Positions 46,696-55,502 of a stretch of DNA of 64,000 bases are shown here, piece by piece; the first letter of the stretch is position 1, and each line of letters opens with the position of its first letter. Origin of the DNA: Photobacterium arenosum (GTDB taxonomy: Bacteria; Pseudomonadota; Gammaproteobacteria; Enterobacterales; Vibrionaceae); NCBI RefSeq assembly GCF_014841115.1, contig NZ_JACYTP010000002.1, positions 310,001 through 374,000 on the forward strand, given 5' to 3'. The position numbers and the translations under genes are program-made. The notes beneath the pieces were generated by a model, which worked only from the letters and a program-made list of their open reading frames with translations, was not told the DNA's origin and did not search any database.

Positions 46696-47223
46696 TCAGT
46701 CAGCCAGCTCGGCCAGACACATTTCTTCGTAAATTTGCTTAACCCATTTCTCGACGCGCTCGTCAGTCAGCTCAGGCTGACGGTCTTCATCGATACACAG
46801 CCCAACAAAATGTCCATCGTCTACCAATGCTTTTGATGCTTCAAACTCATAGCTTTCTGTTGGGAAGTGGCCAACGATGATGGCGCCGCGGCCTTCAACG
46901 ATGTCACGCACTGTGCCCATGGCGTCGCAGAAATACTCGGCGTAATCTTCCTGATCACCACAGCCGAAAATAGCGACCAGCTTGTTTTCGAAATCAATGC
47001 CTTCCAGTTCAGGGAAGAAATCGTCCCAATCGCACTGTGCTTCGCCGTAATACCAGGTCGGGATACCCAGTAGTAACAGGTCGAAATTTTCAATGTCTTC
47101 TTTGCTGCTTTTAGCAATGTCTTTGACTTCAACCAGATTTTTACCCAGTTGCTTTTGGATCATTTTAGCGACGGCTTCTGTGTTACCAGTGTCGCTACCA
47201 AAGAAGAGTCCTACACTCGCCAT
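46696..47223 (-). CDS. fldA: flavodoxin FldA
   Basis: This 175-residue long-chain flavodoxin binds FMN and carries electrons, for example to radical-SAM enzymes. The FMN phosphate loop is FFGSDTGNTEAVAKMI; the aromatic loops GIPTWYYGEAQCDWDDF and FGCGDQEDYAEYFCDAMG stack the flavin. The length equals E. coli FldA (176). It is near fur, as in E. coli, but here with the DUF4442 gene between. The 47224-47433 gap upstream holds its promoter; I saw no distinct operator there. Confidence 0.98.
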   Translation of the reverse strand: MASVGLFFGSDTGNTEAVAKMIQKQLGKNLVEVKDIAKSSKEDIENFDLLLLGIPTWYYGEAQCDWDDFFPELEGIDFENKLVAIFGCGDQEDYAEYFCDAMGTVRDIVEGRGAIIVGHFPTESYEFEASKALVDDGHFVGLCIDEDRQPELTDERVEKWVKQIYEEMCLAELAD

Positions 47224-47433
47224 AGTAGAGATTACCCGTGTTTTAGTTGTTGACCGCCAACAGACAGGCTGGCGATTTACATAAATTGAACAGGCTGCCA
47301 GTTAATTCTAGCGCTGACTGAATGCCTGATAATAACATTTGTCGATGACTCTGGCGTCAGTTAAGGGAGAAAAACCTTTATAATTAGTCTTCTCATTACG
47401 CTTTCTGAGCCAGCTAGCAGGCGTTAGCGGATA

Positions 47434-47655
47434 TTATCCTATCCCTACGCCTTCCATTGTCATCTGAATCACACCTTTCGATATGAATCCAAAGCACCCT
47501 AAAAACAAGACCAGCCAGACGATTTTTCGACCAAATGGAGGCACATTGCCTTGCTTGAGGACATCTTTGATCGCCATACCAATGAAAAAGAAGATGGCCG
47601 CGAACAATAAATCAAGTCCGACTGACTCCAGCAGGTCCATGTGCTCGTATAACAT
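47434..47655 (-). CDS. DUF2788 family small membrane protein
   Basis: This 73-residue protein has two hydrophobic segments (LDLLFAAIFFFIGMAI and IVWLVLFLGCFGFI) separated by a short basic loop (KQGNVPPFGRK). It matches the DUF2788 family of Vibrio-like bacteria. The ATG at 47655 follows a strong AAGGAG; the longer in-frame start at 47697 is rejected. It lies downstream of ybfF and may share its transcript. The function is unknown. Confidence 0.78.
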   Translation of the reverse strand: MLYEHMDLLESVGLDLLFAAIFFFIGMAIKDVLKQGNVPPFGRKIVWLVLFLGCFGFISKGVIQMTMEGVGIG

Positions 47656-47720
47656 CTGTTTCTCCTTCGCAAGAGCAGACTTGCATCCGGCGCGCACTAT
47701 AGCACAGTGAGCAGTGCGTG

Positions 47721-48500
47721 TTAATTGTTAGGCTGTGTATCCTTCTCTAAAAAACTGAGAATGATACGGTTTACCGTGTCAGGTTTCTCGGCATGAAGCC
47801 AGTGGCCGGTATTCGCTACCATATGGGCCTTGGCGTGCGGGAACTGGCTGGCAATGTGTTCGCGGTGCTCTGCCAGAATGTATTCTGAATCCTGACCTTT
47901 AATGAATAATGTTCGGCCAGAGAAGGGCGATACAGCTGACCAGCCCATGATGGTGCTGTAGTTATTGATGAGAGCATTGACATTGAACCGCCACTGAAAA
48001 GATTCTTGCTCTTTATACAGAGACTTGAGCAGGAACTGGCGTACACCGGGCTCCATAACATGCTGCGATAAAAGCTGCTCAGCCTCTTTCCGGCTGGTGA
48101 CTGTTTGTTGGTTGACAGCTTTAAGACCGGCGAACACATTTTGGTGGCGGTGGACCTGATAAGCTACTGGTGCCATGTCGAGCACAATCAGATTTTCGAT
48201 CCGCTCTCCAGCCAGTTCGGTCATTGCCATTGCCACTTTGCCGCCCATGGAATGACCAATCACACTGAAATCTTGGATCTCGAGTTGATTGATCACATCA
48301 ACCACATCTTGTGCCATCTCTGAATAAGTGAAGTGCTCACTATGCGGAGAACGGCCATGGTTGCGCAGATCAAGACTAATGACTTGATACTGTTCTTTGA
48401 GCACTCTGGCGAGCAGGCCGAGGTTGTCCGCACTGCCAAATAAGCCATGAATAAGAACGACCGTCTGGCCTTGACCCTGAATTTGATAATGAAGATTCAC
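47721..48500 (-). CDS. ybfF: alpha/beta hydrolase YbfF
   Basis: This 259-residue esterase of the alpha/beta-hydrolase fold has the oxyanion HG motif (VLIHGLFGSADNLG), the nucleophile elbow VIGHSMGGKVAM with Ser near residue 92, DLRNHGRSPHSEHFTYSEMA, and a C-terminal catalytic His in NTGHWLHAEKP. E. coli YbfF hydrolyses short acyl esters and acyl-CoA thioesters. It is divergent from seqA, as in E. coli. Confidence 0.95.
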   Translation of the reverse strand: MNLHYQIQGQGQTVVLIHGLFGSADNLGLLARVLKEQYQVISLDLRNHGRSPHSEHFTYSEMAQDVVDVINQLEIQDFSVIGHSMGGKVAMAMTELAGERIENLIVLDMAPVAYQVHRHQNVFAGLKAVNQQTVTSRKEAEQLLSQHVMEPGVRQFLLKSLYKEQESFQWRFNVNALINNYSTIMGWSAVSPFSGRTLFIKGQDSEYILAEHREHIASQFPHAKAHMVANTGHWLHAEKPDTVNRIILSFLEKDTQPNN

Positions 48501-48589
48501 AGACTATTTCTCTTGTTGTTAACGCTTTGCCGTAGAGTATACCTTCGCTTCACGTTATAATCTCACGGTGATTTTTTAACGGAACGATA

Positions 48590-49144
48590 ATGAACACTAC
48601 GATGAAAACTATTGAGGTAGACGAAGAGCTATATCGTTATATTGCCAGCCAGACCCGGCACATTGGTGAAAGCGCGTCAGATATTCTGCGTCGTTTATTG
48701 CTGGAGGACTCCAATAGTCAACCTGTCATGCCAGCACGCCCTAAAGCTGCGCAAGGCATTGTGGTTAGCAAAGATGCAGGCAACTTGCCACAGTCGGAAG
48801 ACAGGGTCAAAGCCATGCGCTCGCTGCTGATTTCTGATGAGTTTGCTGGTCAGGAAAGGGCCATTGGCCGTTTTATGCTGGTGCTGTCTACGCTCTATCG
48901 TATCGATCCTCAGGCTTTCACCGATGCGACGGCGATTAAAGGTCGAACCCGCATTTATTTCGCTGACAGTGAAGAAAAACTGTTGAACAGCGGCAAGACG
49001 ACTAAACCGAAAGCCATTCCTGAAACGCCTTTTTGGGTGATCACCAATACAAATACCGACCGTAAACGTCAGATGATTGAACAGCTGATGCAAAAAATGC
49101 AGTTCACACAAGATATTGTAGAAAAAGTTTGCGGTGAAATTTAA
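48590..49144 (+). CDS. seqA: negative modulator of replication initiation SeqA
   Basis: This 184-residue protein binds hemimethylated GATC sites and sequesters new origins. The N-terminal oligomerisation part is [32 protein letters not shown]; the C-terminal DNA-binding part holds GRTRIYFA and [22 protein letters not shown]. The ATG at 48590 is favoured by a GGAA element six to eight bases upstream; the E. coli-like start would be the ATG at 48602, four codons later. It is followed by pgm, as in E. coli. Confidence 0.97.
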   Translation: MNTTMKTIEVDEELYRYIASQTRHIGESASDILRRLLLEDSNSQPVMPARPKAAQGIVVSKDAGNLPQSEDRVKAMRSLLISDEFAGQERAIGRFMLVLSTLYRIDPQAFTDATAIKGRTRIYFADSEEKLLNSGKTTKPKAIPETPFWVITNTNTDRKRQMIEQLMQKMQFTQDIVEKVCGEI

Positions 49145-49185
49145 TTGTCGCTGATGCGGCTTTATTGACGTACAAGGATATGTTG

Positions 49186-50832
49186 ATGGCGATCCATCCT
49201 CGTGCCGGGCTGCAAGCCCGGCAAGAAGACATGCATAACATTCCGGCTCTTGTGGCCAATTATTTTTTGATTGAACCCGATCATTCCAATGTTGCCCAGC
49301 GTGTAGCGTTCGGTACCTCAGGCCATCGTGGCTGTGCCGATAAGGGAACCTTCAATCAACATCATATCTGGGCAATCGCTCAGGCTGTTGCCGATGTTCG
49401 CCGTGAGCAAGGTGTTACCGGACCGCTGTTTTTAGGGAAGGATACACACGCCTTATCTGAACCGGCGCTGCTTTCTGCCCTGCAAGTGTTGGTGGCCAAT
49501 GGCGTAAATGTGGTACTGCAGGCGGAGCAGGGTTACACACCCACGCCGGGTATTTCTCATGCCATTCTGACATTTAACCTCTGTCATGCTGAGAAGGCCG
49601 ACGGCATAGTGATCACGCCTTCACATAATCCTCCGCAGGATGGCGGCATTAAATATAACCCGCCTCATGGTGGGCCGGCTGAAGGGGCAATTACTACAGC
49701 TATTGAAAACCGGGCTAACCAGTTGATTGCCGAAGGCTTAGCGTCAGTGAAGCGGGTGAGCGTTTCTGAGGCTTTGTCCAGCCAATGTGTGACGGAGCAG
49801 GATTTAGTTAAGCCATATGTGGCTGATCTTGTTAATGTCATCGACATAGCCGCGATTCAAAAAGCTAAGCTGAAGCTGGCGGTCGATCCTCTGGGTGGAT
49901 CCGGGATCGAATACTGGCGCGAGATAGGGCGTCACTATAACCTGGATCTAACACTGGTTGATGAGTCTGTGGATCCGACGTTCCGCTTTATGAGCCTGGA
50001 TAAAGATGGCGTGGTGCGGATGGATTGCTCGTCACCTTATGCGATGGCTGGCTTGCTGGCGCATAAAGACAGTTATGCTCTGGCCTTTGGTAATGACCCT
50101 GATTTTGACCGTCACGGGATTGTGACGCCGGACGGTCTGATGAATCCTAACCATTTCCTTGCGGTCTGCATCGACTATTTGTACCGTCATCGACCTGACT
50201 GGAATGACAAGGTGGCCGTGGGCAAAACACTGGTTTCCAGTGCGATCATTGACCGCGTTGTGGCTGATCTGGGACGTGAACTGTGTGAAGTACCAGTGGG
50301 TTTCAAATGGTTTGTTGATGGCCTGTACAGTGGTGAGCTTGGCTTTGGCGGTGAAGAAAGTGCGGGTGCATCCTTTTTGCGCAAGGATGGTACACCCTGG
50401 TCAACCGATAAAGACGGTATTTTACTCTGCCTGTTAGCGGCAGAAATCACTGCGGTGACAGGTATGAACCCGCAACAGTATTATCAGACCTTAACCGAAA
50501 AGCATGGTGAGTGCTGTTACAGCCGATTGCAGGCCGTAGCAAACAGCGCGCAAAAAGCCGTGTTGACCAAACTGTCTCCTGAAATGGTGAAGGCTGACAC
50601 CTTGGCTGGTGATACCATTACAGCCCGTCTGACCCATGCGCCAGGTAATGGTGCTGCAATCGGTGGGTTGAAAATTACCACTGAGAATGGCTGGTTCACG
50701 GCGCGACCTTCAGGTACTGAAGAGATTTACAAGATCTACTGTGAAAGCTTCAAAGGCGAAGCGCATCTTCGCCAGATAGAAGATGAAGCGCAGAAGATTG
50801 TCAGTAACGTCTTTTCGAACGCGGGTCTGTAA
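49186..50832 (+). CDS. pgm: phosphoglucomutase (alpha-D-glucose phosphate-specific)
   Basis: This 548-residue enzyme interconverts glucose-1-P and glucose-6-P. The active-site phosphoserine is in [17 protein letters not shown]; metal-binding is in [12 protein letters not shown]; a late [16 protein letters not shown] binds the substrate phosphate. The ATG at 49186 (MAIHPRAG) follows AAGGAT and matches the E. coli start; ATG at 49180 and TTG at 49165 are rejected. It lies 41 bases after seqA and ends at a terminator. Confidence 0.98.
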   Translation: MAIHPRAGLQARQEDMHNIPALVANYFLIEPDHSNVAQRVAFGTSGHRGCADKGTFNQHHIWAIAQAVADVRREQGVTGPLFLGKDTHALSEPALLSALQVLVANGVNVVLQAEQGYTPTPGISHAILTFNLCHAEKADGIVITPSHNPPQDGGIKYNPPHGGPAEGAITTAIENRANQLIAEGLASVKRVSVSEALSSQCVTEQDLVKPYVADLVNVIDIAAIQKAKLKLAVDPLGGSGIEYWREIGRHYNLDLTLVDESVDPTFRFMSLDKDGVVRMDCSSPYAMAGLLAHKDSYALAFGNDPDFDRHGIVTPDGLMNPNHFLAVCIDYLYRHRPDWNDKVAVGKTLVSSAIIDRVVADLGRELCEVPVGFKWFVDGLYSGELGFGGEESAGASFLRKDGTPWSTDKDGILLCLLAAEITAVTGMNPQQYYQTLTEKHGECCYSRLQAVANSAQKAVLTKLSPEMVKADTLAGDTITARLTHAPGNGAAIGGLKITTENGWFTARPSGTEEIYKIYCESFKGEAHLRQIEDEAQKIVSNVFSNAGL

Positions 50833-50848
50833 GCCATCTCCGTTTGAC

Positions 50849-50876
50849 AACCCGTAGCCTTTGCTGCGGGTTTTTT
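50849..50876 (+). terminator. Rho-independent terminator after pgm
   Basis: AACCCGTAGC, CTTT loop, GCTGCGGGTT (one G-U), then four more T, 16 bases after the pgm stop codon. Confidence 0.9.
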
Positions 50877-50903
50877 ATTGCCCATTGATTGGCTTCTGAA
50901 CGG

Positions 50904-51737
50904 TCACGAAACCGGCTGCCGATAATGCTTGTGCTTGTCTCGGTTGTGTAGTGGCCAGTGGTCAGGAACAATGAACCAGACCTGATTGTCATCAGCAATA
51001 CCCTGAGTCGGAACCGTGATAGCCGAAGATGCCATCAGAGCTGACATTGATGAATAGCAGGGGGGGGTTAGCCAGTCTCTCTTGGTGAGGATTTTTAACG
51101 ATAATTCTTCTGCCTGACTCTGGAAACACCAAAGCCCTTTATTAACATCAGGATTGATGGGCAAGGCGGAACCTGACTCTTCATTCCGGAAGTGATCGAA
51201 AAGTCTCCCCTGTACAATCAGTCGCTGACAGGAAGGCTGACCCAGCGATCTGGCATACTGATCTTTGTAAGCCTGATGCTGAGTCATTGCTAATTGGTGC
51301 TGAACCATTTTATTGATTTTATTATCCAGGTTATCCGCTGAGTTTGGCCCCAGCCATTGCTGTTGATAAGCCAGATAAAACTTAATGGCCACTTCCCAGT
51401 GTTCTAATTGCTTAGATTGTTTATTAAACACCAGAAAATCAATGGCCCCCAGCGTGCGCTTTGCTTCGTGCAGCTGTATCTCTTCTCCTACAAGGTCAAA
51501 ATCGGGGTGGTGACTGATGAGTTGCTGCCACAGCCATTGGTAATAAAAACCGAGTCTTTGGTTACCTTCGTACTGCGCTTTCGCCGGGATGATTGCTCTG
51601 TCTCTGAACCTGCCCAGCCACGCATCATTGACCTGGTAGTCTACGCCTTGTGTCAACACCGGCATGTTCAGCACATTGCGAAAATGCCTGATGTTATCTC
51701 TGTGTTCTTTTGTTACATTTTCGTTGATATTATTCAT
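50904..51737 (-). CDS. DUF1853 family protein
   Basis: This 277-residue soluble protein resembles DUF1853 proteins: RDNIRHFRNVLNMPVL at the start, GFYYQWLWQQLI, then the acidic LGAIDFLVFNKQSKQLEHWEVAIKFYLAY and a GPNSADNLDNKINKM stretch. The Asp/Glu-x-Lys layout (GAIDFLV, then HWEVAIKF) recalls the PD-(D/E)XK nuclease core, which is my inference and not an established role. The ribosome binding site is weak. It is convergent with pgm and divergent from the 68-residue gene. Confidence 0.75.
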   Translation of the reverse strand: MNNINENVTKEHRDNIRHFRNVLNMPVLTQGVDYQVNDAWLGRFRDRAIIPAKAQYEGNQRLGFYYQWLWQQLISHHPDFDLVGEEIQLHEAKRTLGAIDFLVFNKQSKQLEHWEVAIKFYLAYQQQWLGPNSADNLDNKINKMVQHQLAMTQHQAYKDQYARSLGQPSCQRLIVQGRLFDHFRNEESGSALPINPDVNKGLWCFQSQAEELSLKILTKRDWLTPPCYSSMSALMASSAITVPTQGIADDNQVWFIVPDHWPLHNRDKHKHYRQPVS

Positions 51738-51861
51738 TAAATTAAGTCTTAATCTGGATTTAACTTGCTTTTAACAACAAAATACAAAATAAAAAGTAGT
51801 AAAATTTCAAAAATACGCTAAAGTGTAGAGGTATGACCAGTTGGTTGCTCAGGAGGCTATC

Positions 51862-52068
51862 ATGTTCACCCCTTTATCTACTCAACAAATCATTGTGCGC
51901 CGTACCTGCGTTGTGATGGCAGGCGTGCTGAGTTTTCCGGTTATGGTATTTATGCCTGCGTCTGTAAAATCACGTGCTTATAGTTATCTGCATAAAGTCT
52001 GGTTGAAAACCAGTACCAAGCCGGTTTGGCTGCAGCACGCTGAACAAGGTGCACAAGAGCTATATTGA
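51862..52068 (+). CDS. 68-aa hypothetical protein, one membrane segment
   Basis: The ATG at 51862 follows a strong CAGGAGG. The protein has one hydrophobic segment (TCVVMAGVLSFPVMVFMPA) then a basic helix (VKSRAYSYLHKVWLKTSTKPVWLQH), so it is probably a single-pass inner-membrane protein. I do not recognise the family. It is separate from its neighbours and ends at a terminator. The strong ribosome binding site and terminator support a real gene. Confidence 0.65.
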   Translation: MFTPLSTQQIIVRRTCVVMAGVLSFPVMVFMPASVKSRAYSYLHKVWLKTSTKPVWLQHAEQGAQELY

Positions 52069-52106
52069 ATCTGTCGTCAATGACTAGCTTACTGGTATCA
52101 CAGATG

Positions 52107-52132
52107 AAATGCTGCCTTTGGCAGCATTTTTT
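52107..52132 (+). terminator. Rho-independent terminator after the 68-aa gene
   Basis: AAATGCTGCC, TTT loop, GGCAGCATTT then TTT, about 40 bases after the stop codon. Confidence 0.9.
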
Positions 52133-52233
52133 GTCGCTATTTACTCGCTTTATGCCCCCGCTTTTTCGTTCCTGCTGGTTCTGTTGCTCCCGAGTTGGTT
52201 AAAATACCAGTAACAGCTCAAAAGGAAGCAAGC

Positions 52234-52992
52234 ATGAACAACCTCAAACTCGAATCATTGTTAAATACATTACTGAGTCCGCACTTAATCAGAGATTACT
52301 GTCCGAATGGACTGCAAGTCGAAGGCCGCTGCGAGGTACAAAAAATTGTAACCGGTGTGACTGCTTGTCAGGCATTAATCGATCAAGCCATTGAAATGAA
52401 AGCCGATGCTTTGCTGGTTCATCATGGTTACTTTTGGAAAAATGAACCTTCGGAAATTCGCGGGATGAAATACCGACGAATTAAAGCATTGATCGAGAAT
52501 GGCATTAATCTTTATGCTTATCATCTGCCTTTGGATGTCCATCCGGAACTGGGAAATAATGCTCAGCTCGCCGATCAACTAGGCATAAAGCATCTGGGGG
52601 GCCTGGAGTCTGGCAATCCGCATCCTGTTGCAGTTTACGGAGAATTTTCAACGGTGCTTACTGGTGAACAACTCGCTGCGCGTATTGAGAAGGTGCTTAA
52701 TCGCAAACCCTTACATATTGGCGAAAGTGGTCCTGATCTGATCAAAACTGTGGGTTGGTGTACCGGCGGTGGTCAGGATTTTATCGATCTCGCTGTTGCA
52801 CAGGGTCTGGATGCCTATATTACGGGTGAGGTGTCAGAGCGGACGGTACATACGGCGCGGGAGCAGGGAATTCATTTCTTCAGTGCGGGACATCATGCGA
52901 CCGAGAGGTACGGTGTTGAAGCTTTGGGTGAATGGCTGGCTGATGAGCATCATTTTGATGTCTCCTTTGTGGATATTGATAATCCGGTGTGA
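52234..52992 (+). CDS. ybgI: YbgI/Nif3-like dinuclear metal center protein
   Basis: This 252-residue Nif3/NIF3L1-family protein contains the metal-binding DALLVHHGYFWK (His pair), the AYHLPLDVHPELGNNAQLA loop and a late SAGHHATERYGVEALGEWL. Members are hexameric toroids with a two-metal site; a GTP cyclohydrolase-like activity has been proposed for some, but the function is unsettled. The ATG at 52234 follows AAGGAAG; an upstream in-frame start at 52195 has none. It converges with gltA across a bidirectional terminator. Confidence 0.94.
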   Translation: MNNLKLESLLNTLLSPHLIRDYCPNGLQVEGRCEVQKIVTGVTACQALIDQAIEMKADALLVHHGYFWKNEPSEIRGMKYRRIKALIENGINLYAYHLPLDVHPELGNNAQLADQLGIKHLGGLESGNPHPVAVYGEFSTVLTGEQLAARIEKVLNRKPLHIGESGPDLIKTVGWCTGGGQDFIDLAVAQGLDAYITGEVSERTVHTAREQGIHFFSAGHHATERYGVEALGEWLADEHHFDVSFVDIDNPV

Positions 52993-53015
52993 CCTAACAA
53001 ACGGATGAAACAATT

Positions 53016-53046
53016 AAAAAAGGTTGAGCATCAGCTCAACCTTTTT
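53016..53046. terminator. bidirectional terminator between ybgI and gltA
   Basis: A-run, GGTTGAGC, four-base loop, GCTCAACC, T-run; suited to both convergent genes. Confidence 0.9.
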
Positions 53047-53073
53047 GTTTTATGTTAGCAAGCTATTAATCAA

Positions 53074-54363
53074 TCACTCACGCTCGTGAAGCGGTTGGAA
53101 ATCGCGTTGCTGATGACCGGTATACAGCTGACGCGGACGACCGATACGGTTGTTTGGATCACTGTGCATTTCATTCCAGTGTGCGATCCAGCCGATAGTA
53201 CGAGACATTGCAAAGATAACGGTAAACATAGAAATTGGGATACCGATAGCTTTCAGAATGATACCTGAGTAGAAGTCCACGTTCGGGTACAGTTTCTTCT
53301 CAACAAAGTACTCATCAGACAGGGCAATACGTTCCAGCTCCATCGCGACATCCAGCAGTGGATCCTGGATTTTCAGCTCTTGCAGCACTTCGTGACAAGC
53401 TTCACGCATTACGGTTGCACGTGGGTCATAGTTCTTATACACACGGTGACCGAAGCCCATCAGACGGAACGGATCATCTTTGTCTTTGGCGCGTTCGATG
53501 AACTCTGGGATATTCTCCACGCTGCCAATCTCTTCAAGCATGCGCAGACAGGCTTCATTGGCACCACCGTGAGCTGGGCCCCAAAGCGAAGCGATACCAG
53601 CTGCAATACACGCAAACGGGTTAGCACCTGAAGAACCTGCCAGACGTACGGTAGAGGTAGACGCATTCTGCTCATGATCGGCGTGCAGGGTAAAGATTTT
53701 ATCCATAGCGCGAGCAACTACCGGGCTGACTTCATATTCTTCACATGGTGTTGCAAACATCATGTGCAGGAAGTTTTCAGCGTAATCCAGATCGTTACGA
53801 GGGTAGATAAACGGCTGACCAATAGAGTACTTGTAGCACATTGAAGCCAGAGTCGGCATTTTTGACAGCAGGCGGAATGCAGTGATTTCGCGGTGCTCGT
53901 CGTTATTGATGTCCAGTGAATCATGGTAGAAGGCTGCCAGAGCACCGACAACACCACACATTACTGCCATTGGGTGAGCATCGCGACGGAAACCGTGGAA
54001 AAAGCTTGCGATTTGCTCATGCACCATAGTATGGCGGGTTACAGTTTTGCGGAATTGCTCATACTGGGCGCGGGTAGGAACTTCGCCGTATAGCAGAATG
54101 TAACAGACTTCTAAATAATCAGCGTTATTAGCTAATTGGTCGATTGGATAGCCACGGTGAAGCAGCACACCTTTCGCACCATCAATGAAAGTAATTTGAG
54201 ATTCACATGATGCAGTAGCTAAGAAACCTGGGTCGAAAGTGAAATAGCCAGATGCGCCGAGTTTACGAACATCCAGTACTTCTGGACCTAGTGAGCCCCC
54301 GAGAATCGGCAGTTCGACCGGTGCTTTCCCTTCAATATGAAGAGTAGCTTTCTTGTCTGCCAT
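53074..54363 (-). CDS. gltA: citrate synthase (type II)
   Basis: This 429-residue enzyme condenses oxaloacetate and acetyl-CoA. Active-site residues are in [21 protein letters not shown] (His), [13 protein letters not shown] (His) and [10 protein letters not shown] (Asp). The N-terminal beta-rich extension ([20 protein letters not shown]) and length (E. coli GltA 427) mark the hexameric, NADH-regulated type. It is transcribed away from sdhCDAB, as in E. coli. Confidence 0.99.
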   Translation of the reverse strand: MADKKATLHIEGKAPVELPILGGSLGPEVLDVRKLGASGYFTFDPGFLATASCESQITFIDGAKGVLLHRGYPIDQLANNADYLEVCYILLYGEVPTRAQYEQFRKTVTRHTMVHEQIASFFHGFRRDAHPMAVMCGVVGALAAFYHDSLDINNDEHREITAFRLLSKMPTLASMCYKYSIGQPFIYPRNDLDYAENFLHMMFATPCEEYEVSPVVARAMDKIFTLHADHEQNASTSTVRLAGSSGANPFACIAAGIASLWGPAHGGANEACLRMLEEIGSVENIPEFIERAKDKDDPFRLMGFGHRVYKNYDPRATVMREACHEVLQELKIQDPLLDVAMELERIALSDEYFVEKKLYPNVDFYSGIILKAIGIPISMFTVIFAMSRTIGWIAHWNEMHSDPNNRIGRPRQLYTGHQQRDFQPLHERE

Positions 54364-54780
54364 AACAATCTCCTTTGTTATTTTATAATCCTAATCCGAA
54401 ATCGGATGTGCCGTCTTTGTACAGCTCGGTCATGTTGTTGTCAATTCCTCTTCTCGGGAGTGTGCGCTTGTTAATAACTTTAAGTAAAAGCGGGTCAATA
54501 TCTCAAACCGTGTTAGAGGTCATGTAACGGGGTTTGTAATTGATTGTTGCGAGGCGTATACTCGGCCGCAGGTCTCTGGTTCTGCCATCGCCAGAAACAA
54601 TGATAAAGTTATTAGTAATATTAGCTACTTAGCTGAAACGACTTTTGCTTTGCTGTACATATGCTTGTGCTAAGTAAATGTAGCACAGTTGTTGTGCCTT
54701 TGTTGCGCTTGTTTTGGCGTACGCATACCGGAGGTTTTATAAAAATAAAACGCTTCTATGGAGCTGAGTGGGCAAAGACC
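54364..54780. promoter_or_regulatory. gltA-sdhC divergent regulatory region
   Basis: This 417-base gap serves gltA (leftward) and sdhCDAB (rightward). It holds the inverted repeat at 54666-54687 and a small hairpin, GTTTTAT-AAAA-ATAAAAC, at 54734-54751. I could not place promoters with confidence. No gene is supported in it; an in-frame extension of sdhC back to 54661 lacks coding character. Confidence 0.5.
54666..54687. promoter_or_regulatory. 7-bp inverted repeat upstream of sdhC
   Basis: TGTGCTA and TAGCACA are exact complements eight bases apart, 93 bases before the sdhC start. It is not a CRP match (the arms end CTA rather than A). Its binding protein is unknown. Confidence 0.45.
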
Positions 54781-55161
54781 GTGAAAGTTAACAAGCCAAG
54801 ACCTGTCAACCTCGACCTACAGACGATACGCTTTCCGCTGACTGCGATTTCGTCAATCCTGCACCGTGTATCGGGCGTGATCACATTTGTTTCCCTTGCC
54901 ATCCTGCTGTGGCTACTGAACCTGTCTCTTTCCTCTCCCCAAGGATTTGCTGAAGCCGCTGACATCGTTGACAGCTTCTTTGTCAAATTTATCCTCTGGG
55001 GTGTGCTGACAGCACTCTTCTATCACATTGTTTTGGGTATCCGTCACCTGATCATGGATATGGGATATTTTGAAGAGCTGGAATCTGGCACCACAAGTGC
55101 GAAAATCAGTTTTGCAATTGTGGCGGTTCTGTCTGTGTTTGCAGGAGGCCTGGTATGGTAA
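54781..55161 (+). CDS. sdhC: succinate dehydrogenase cytochrome b556 subunit SdhC
   Basis: This 126-residue membrane subunit helps anchor complex II, bind haem b and form the ubiquinone site. It has [33 protein letters not shown], including the conserved Ser-x3-His-Arg region, and [14 protein letters not shown] with the haem-ligand His. The start is taken as the GTG at 54781, giving a length like E. coli SdhC (129); no strong ribosome binding site is seen and the frame stays open 40 codons upstream. It overlaps sdhD by seven bases. Confidence 0.93.
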   Translation: MKVNKPRPVNLDLQTIRFPLTAISSILHRVSGVITFVSLAILLWLLNLSLSSPQGFAEAADIVDSFFVKFILWGVLTALFYHIVLGIRHLIMDMGYFEELESGTTSAKISFAIVAVLSVFAGGLVW

Positions 55162-55502
55162 GCAACGTTTCAACTATTGGACGTAATGGTGTTCACGACT
55201 TTATTCTGATTCGTGCAACCGCAATTATCCTCACTCTTTATACCATTTATATGGTGTGCTTTTTCGCTTTTGGCCCTGAGCTGAATTTTGAAACCTGGAC
55301 AGCGTTCTTTTCAAAACTAAGCACAAAAGTCTTTACTATGCTGGCGTTGGCCTCCGTTCTGATTCACGGTTGGATTGGAATGTGGCAAGTACTGACTGAC
55401 TACATTAAACCTGCCTTTTTACGCGCTGGTCTGATGTTTGCAATTGTCGCTGTGCTTTTTGTTTATCTGTTATCTGGTTTCTTTATTGTGTGGGGTGCGT
55501 AA
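55155..55502 (+). CDS. sdhD: succinate dehydrogenase membrane anchor SdhD
   Basis: This is a 115-residue hydrophobic subunit with three membrane segments. [24 protein letters not shown] at the start and [18 protein letters not shown] in the middle match SdhD, with the haem/quinone-site residues. It is overlapped by sdhC and ends immediately before the sdhA start codon. It works with SdhC to anchor SdhAB. Confidence 0.96.
   Translation: MVSNVSTIGRNGVHDFILIRATAIILTLYTIYMVCFFAFGPELNFETWTAFFSKLSTKVFTMLALASVLIHGWIGMWQVLTDYIKPAFLRAGLMFAIVAVLFVYLLSGFFIVWGA

Noticed and set aside
54661..54780. 40-codon N-terminal extension of sdhC
   Set aside because: Known SdhC proteins begin near the [10 protein letters not shown] segment, and the extension overlaps the predicted operator region.
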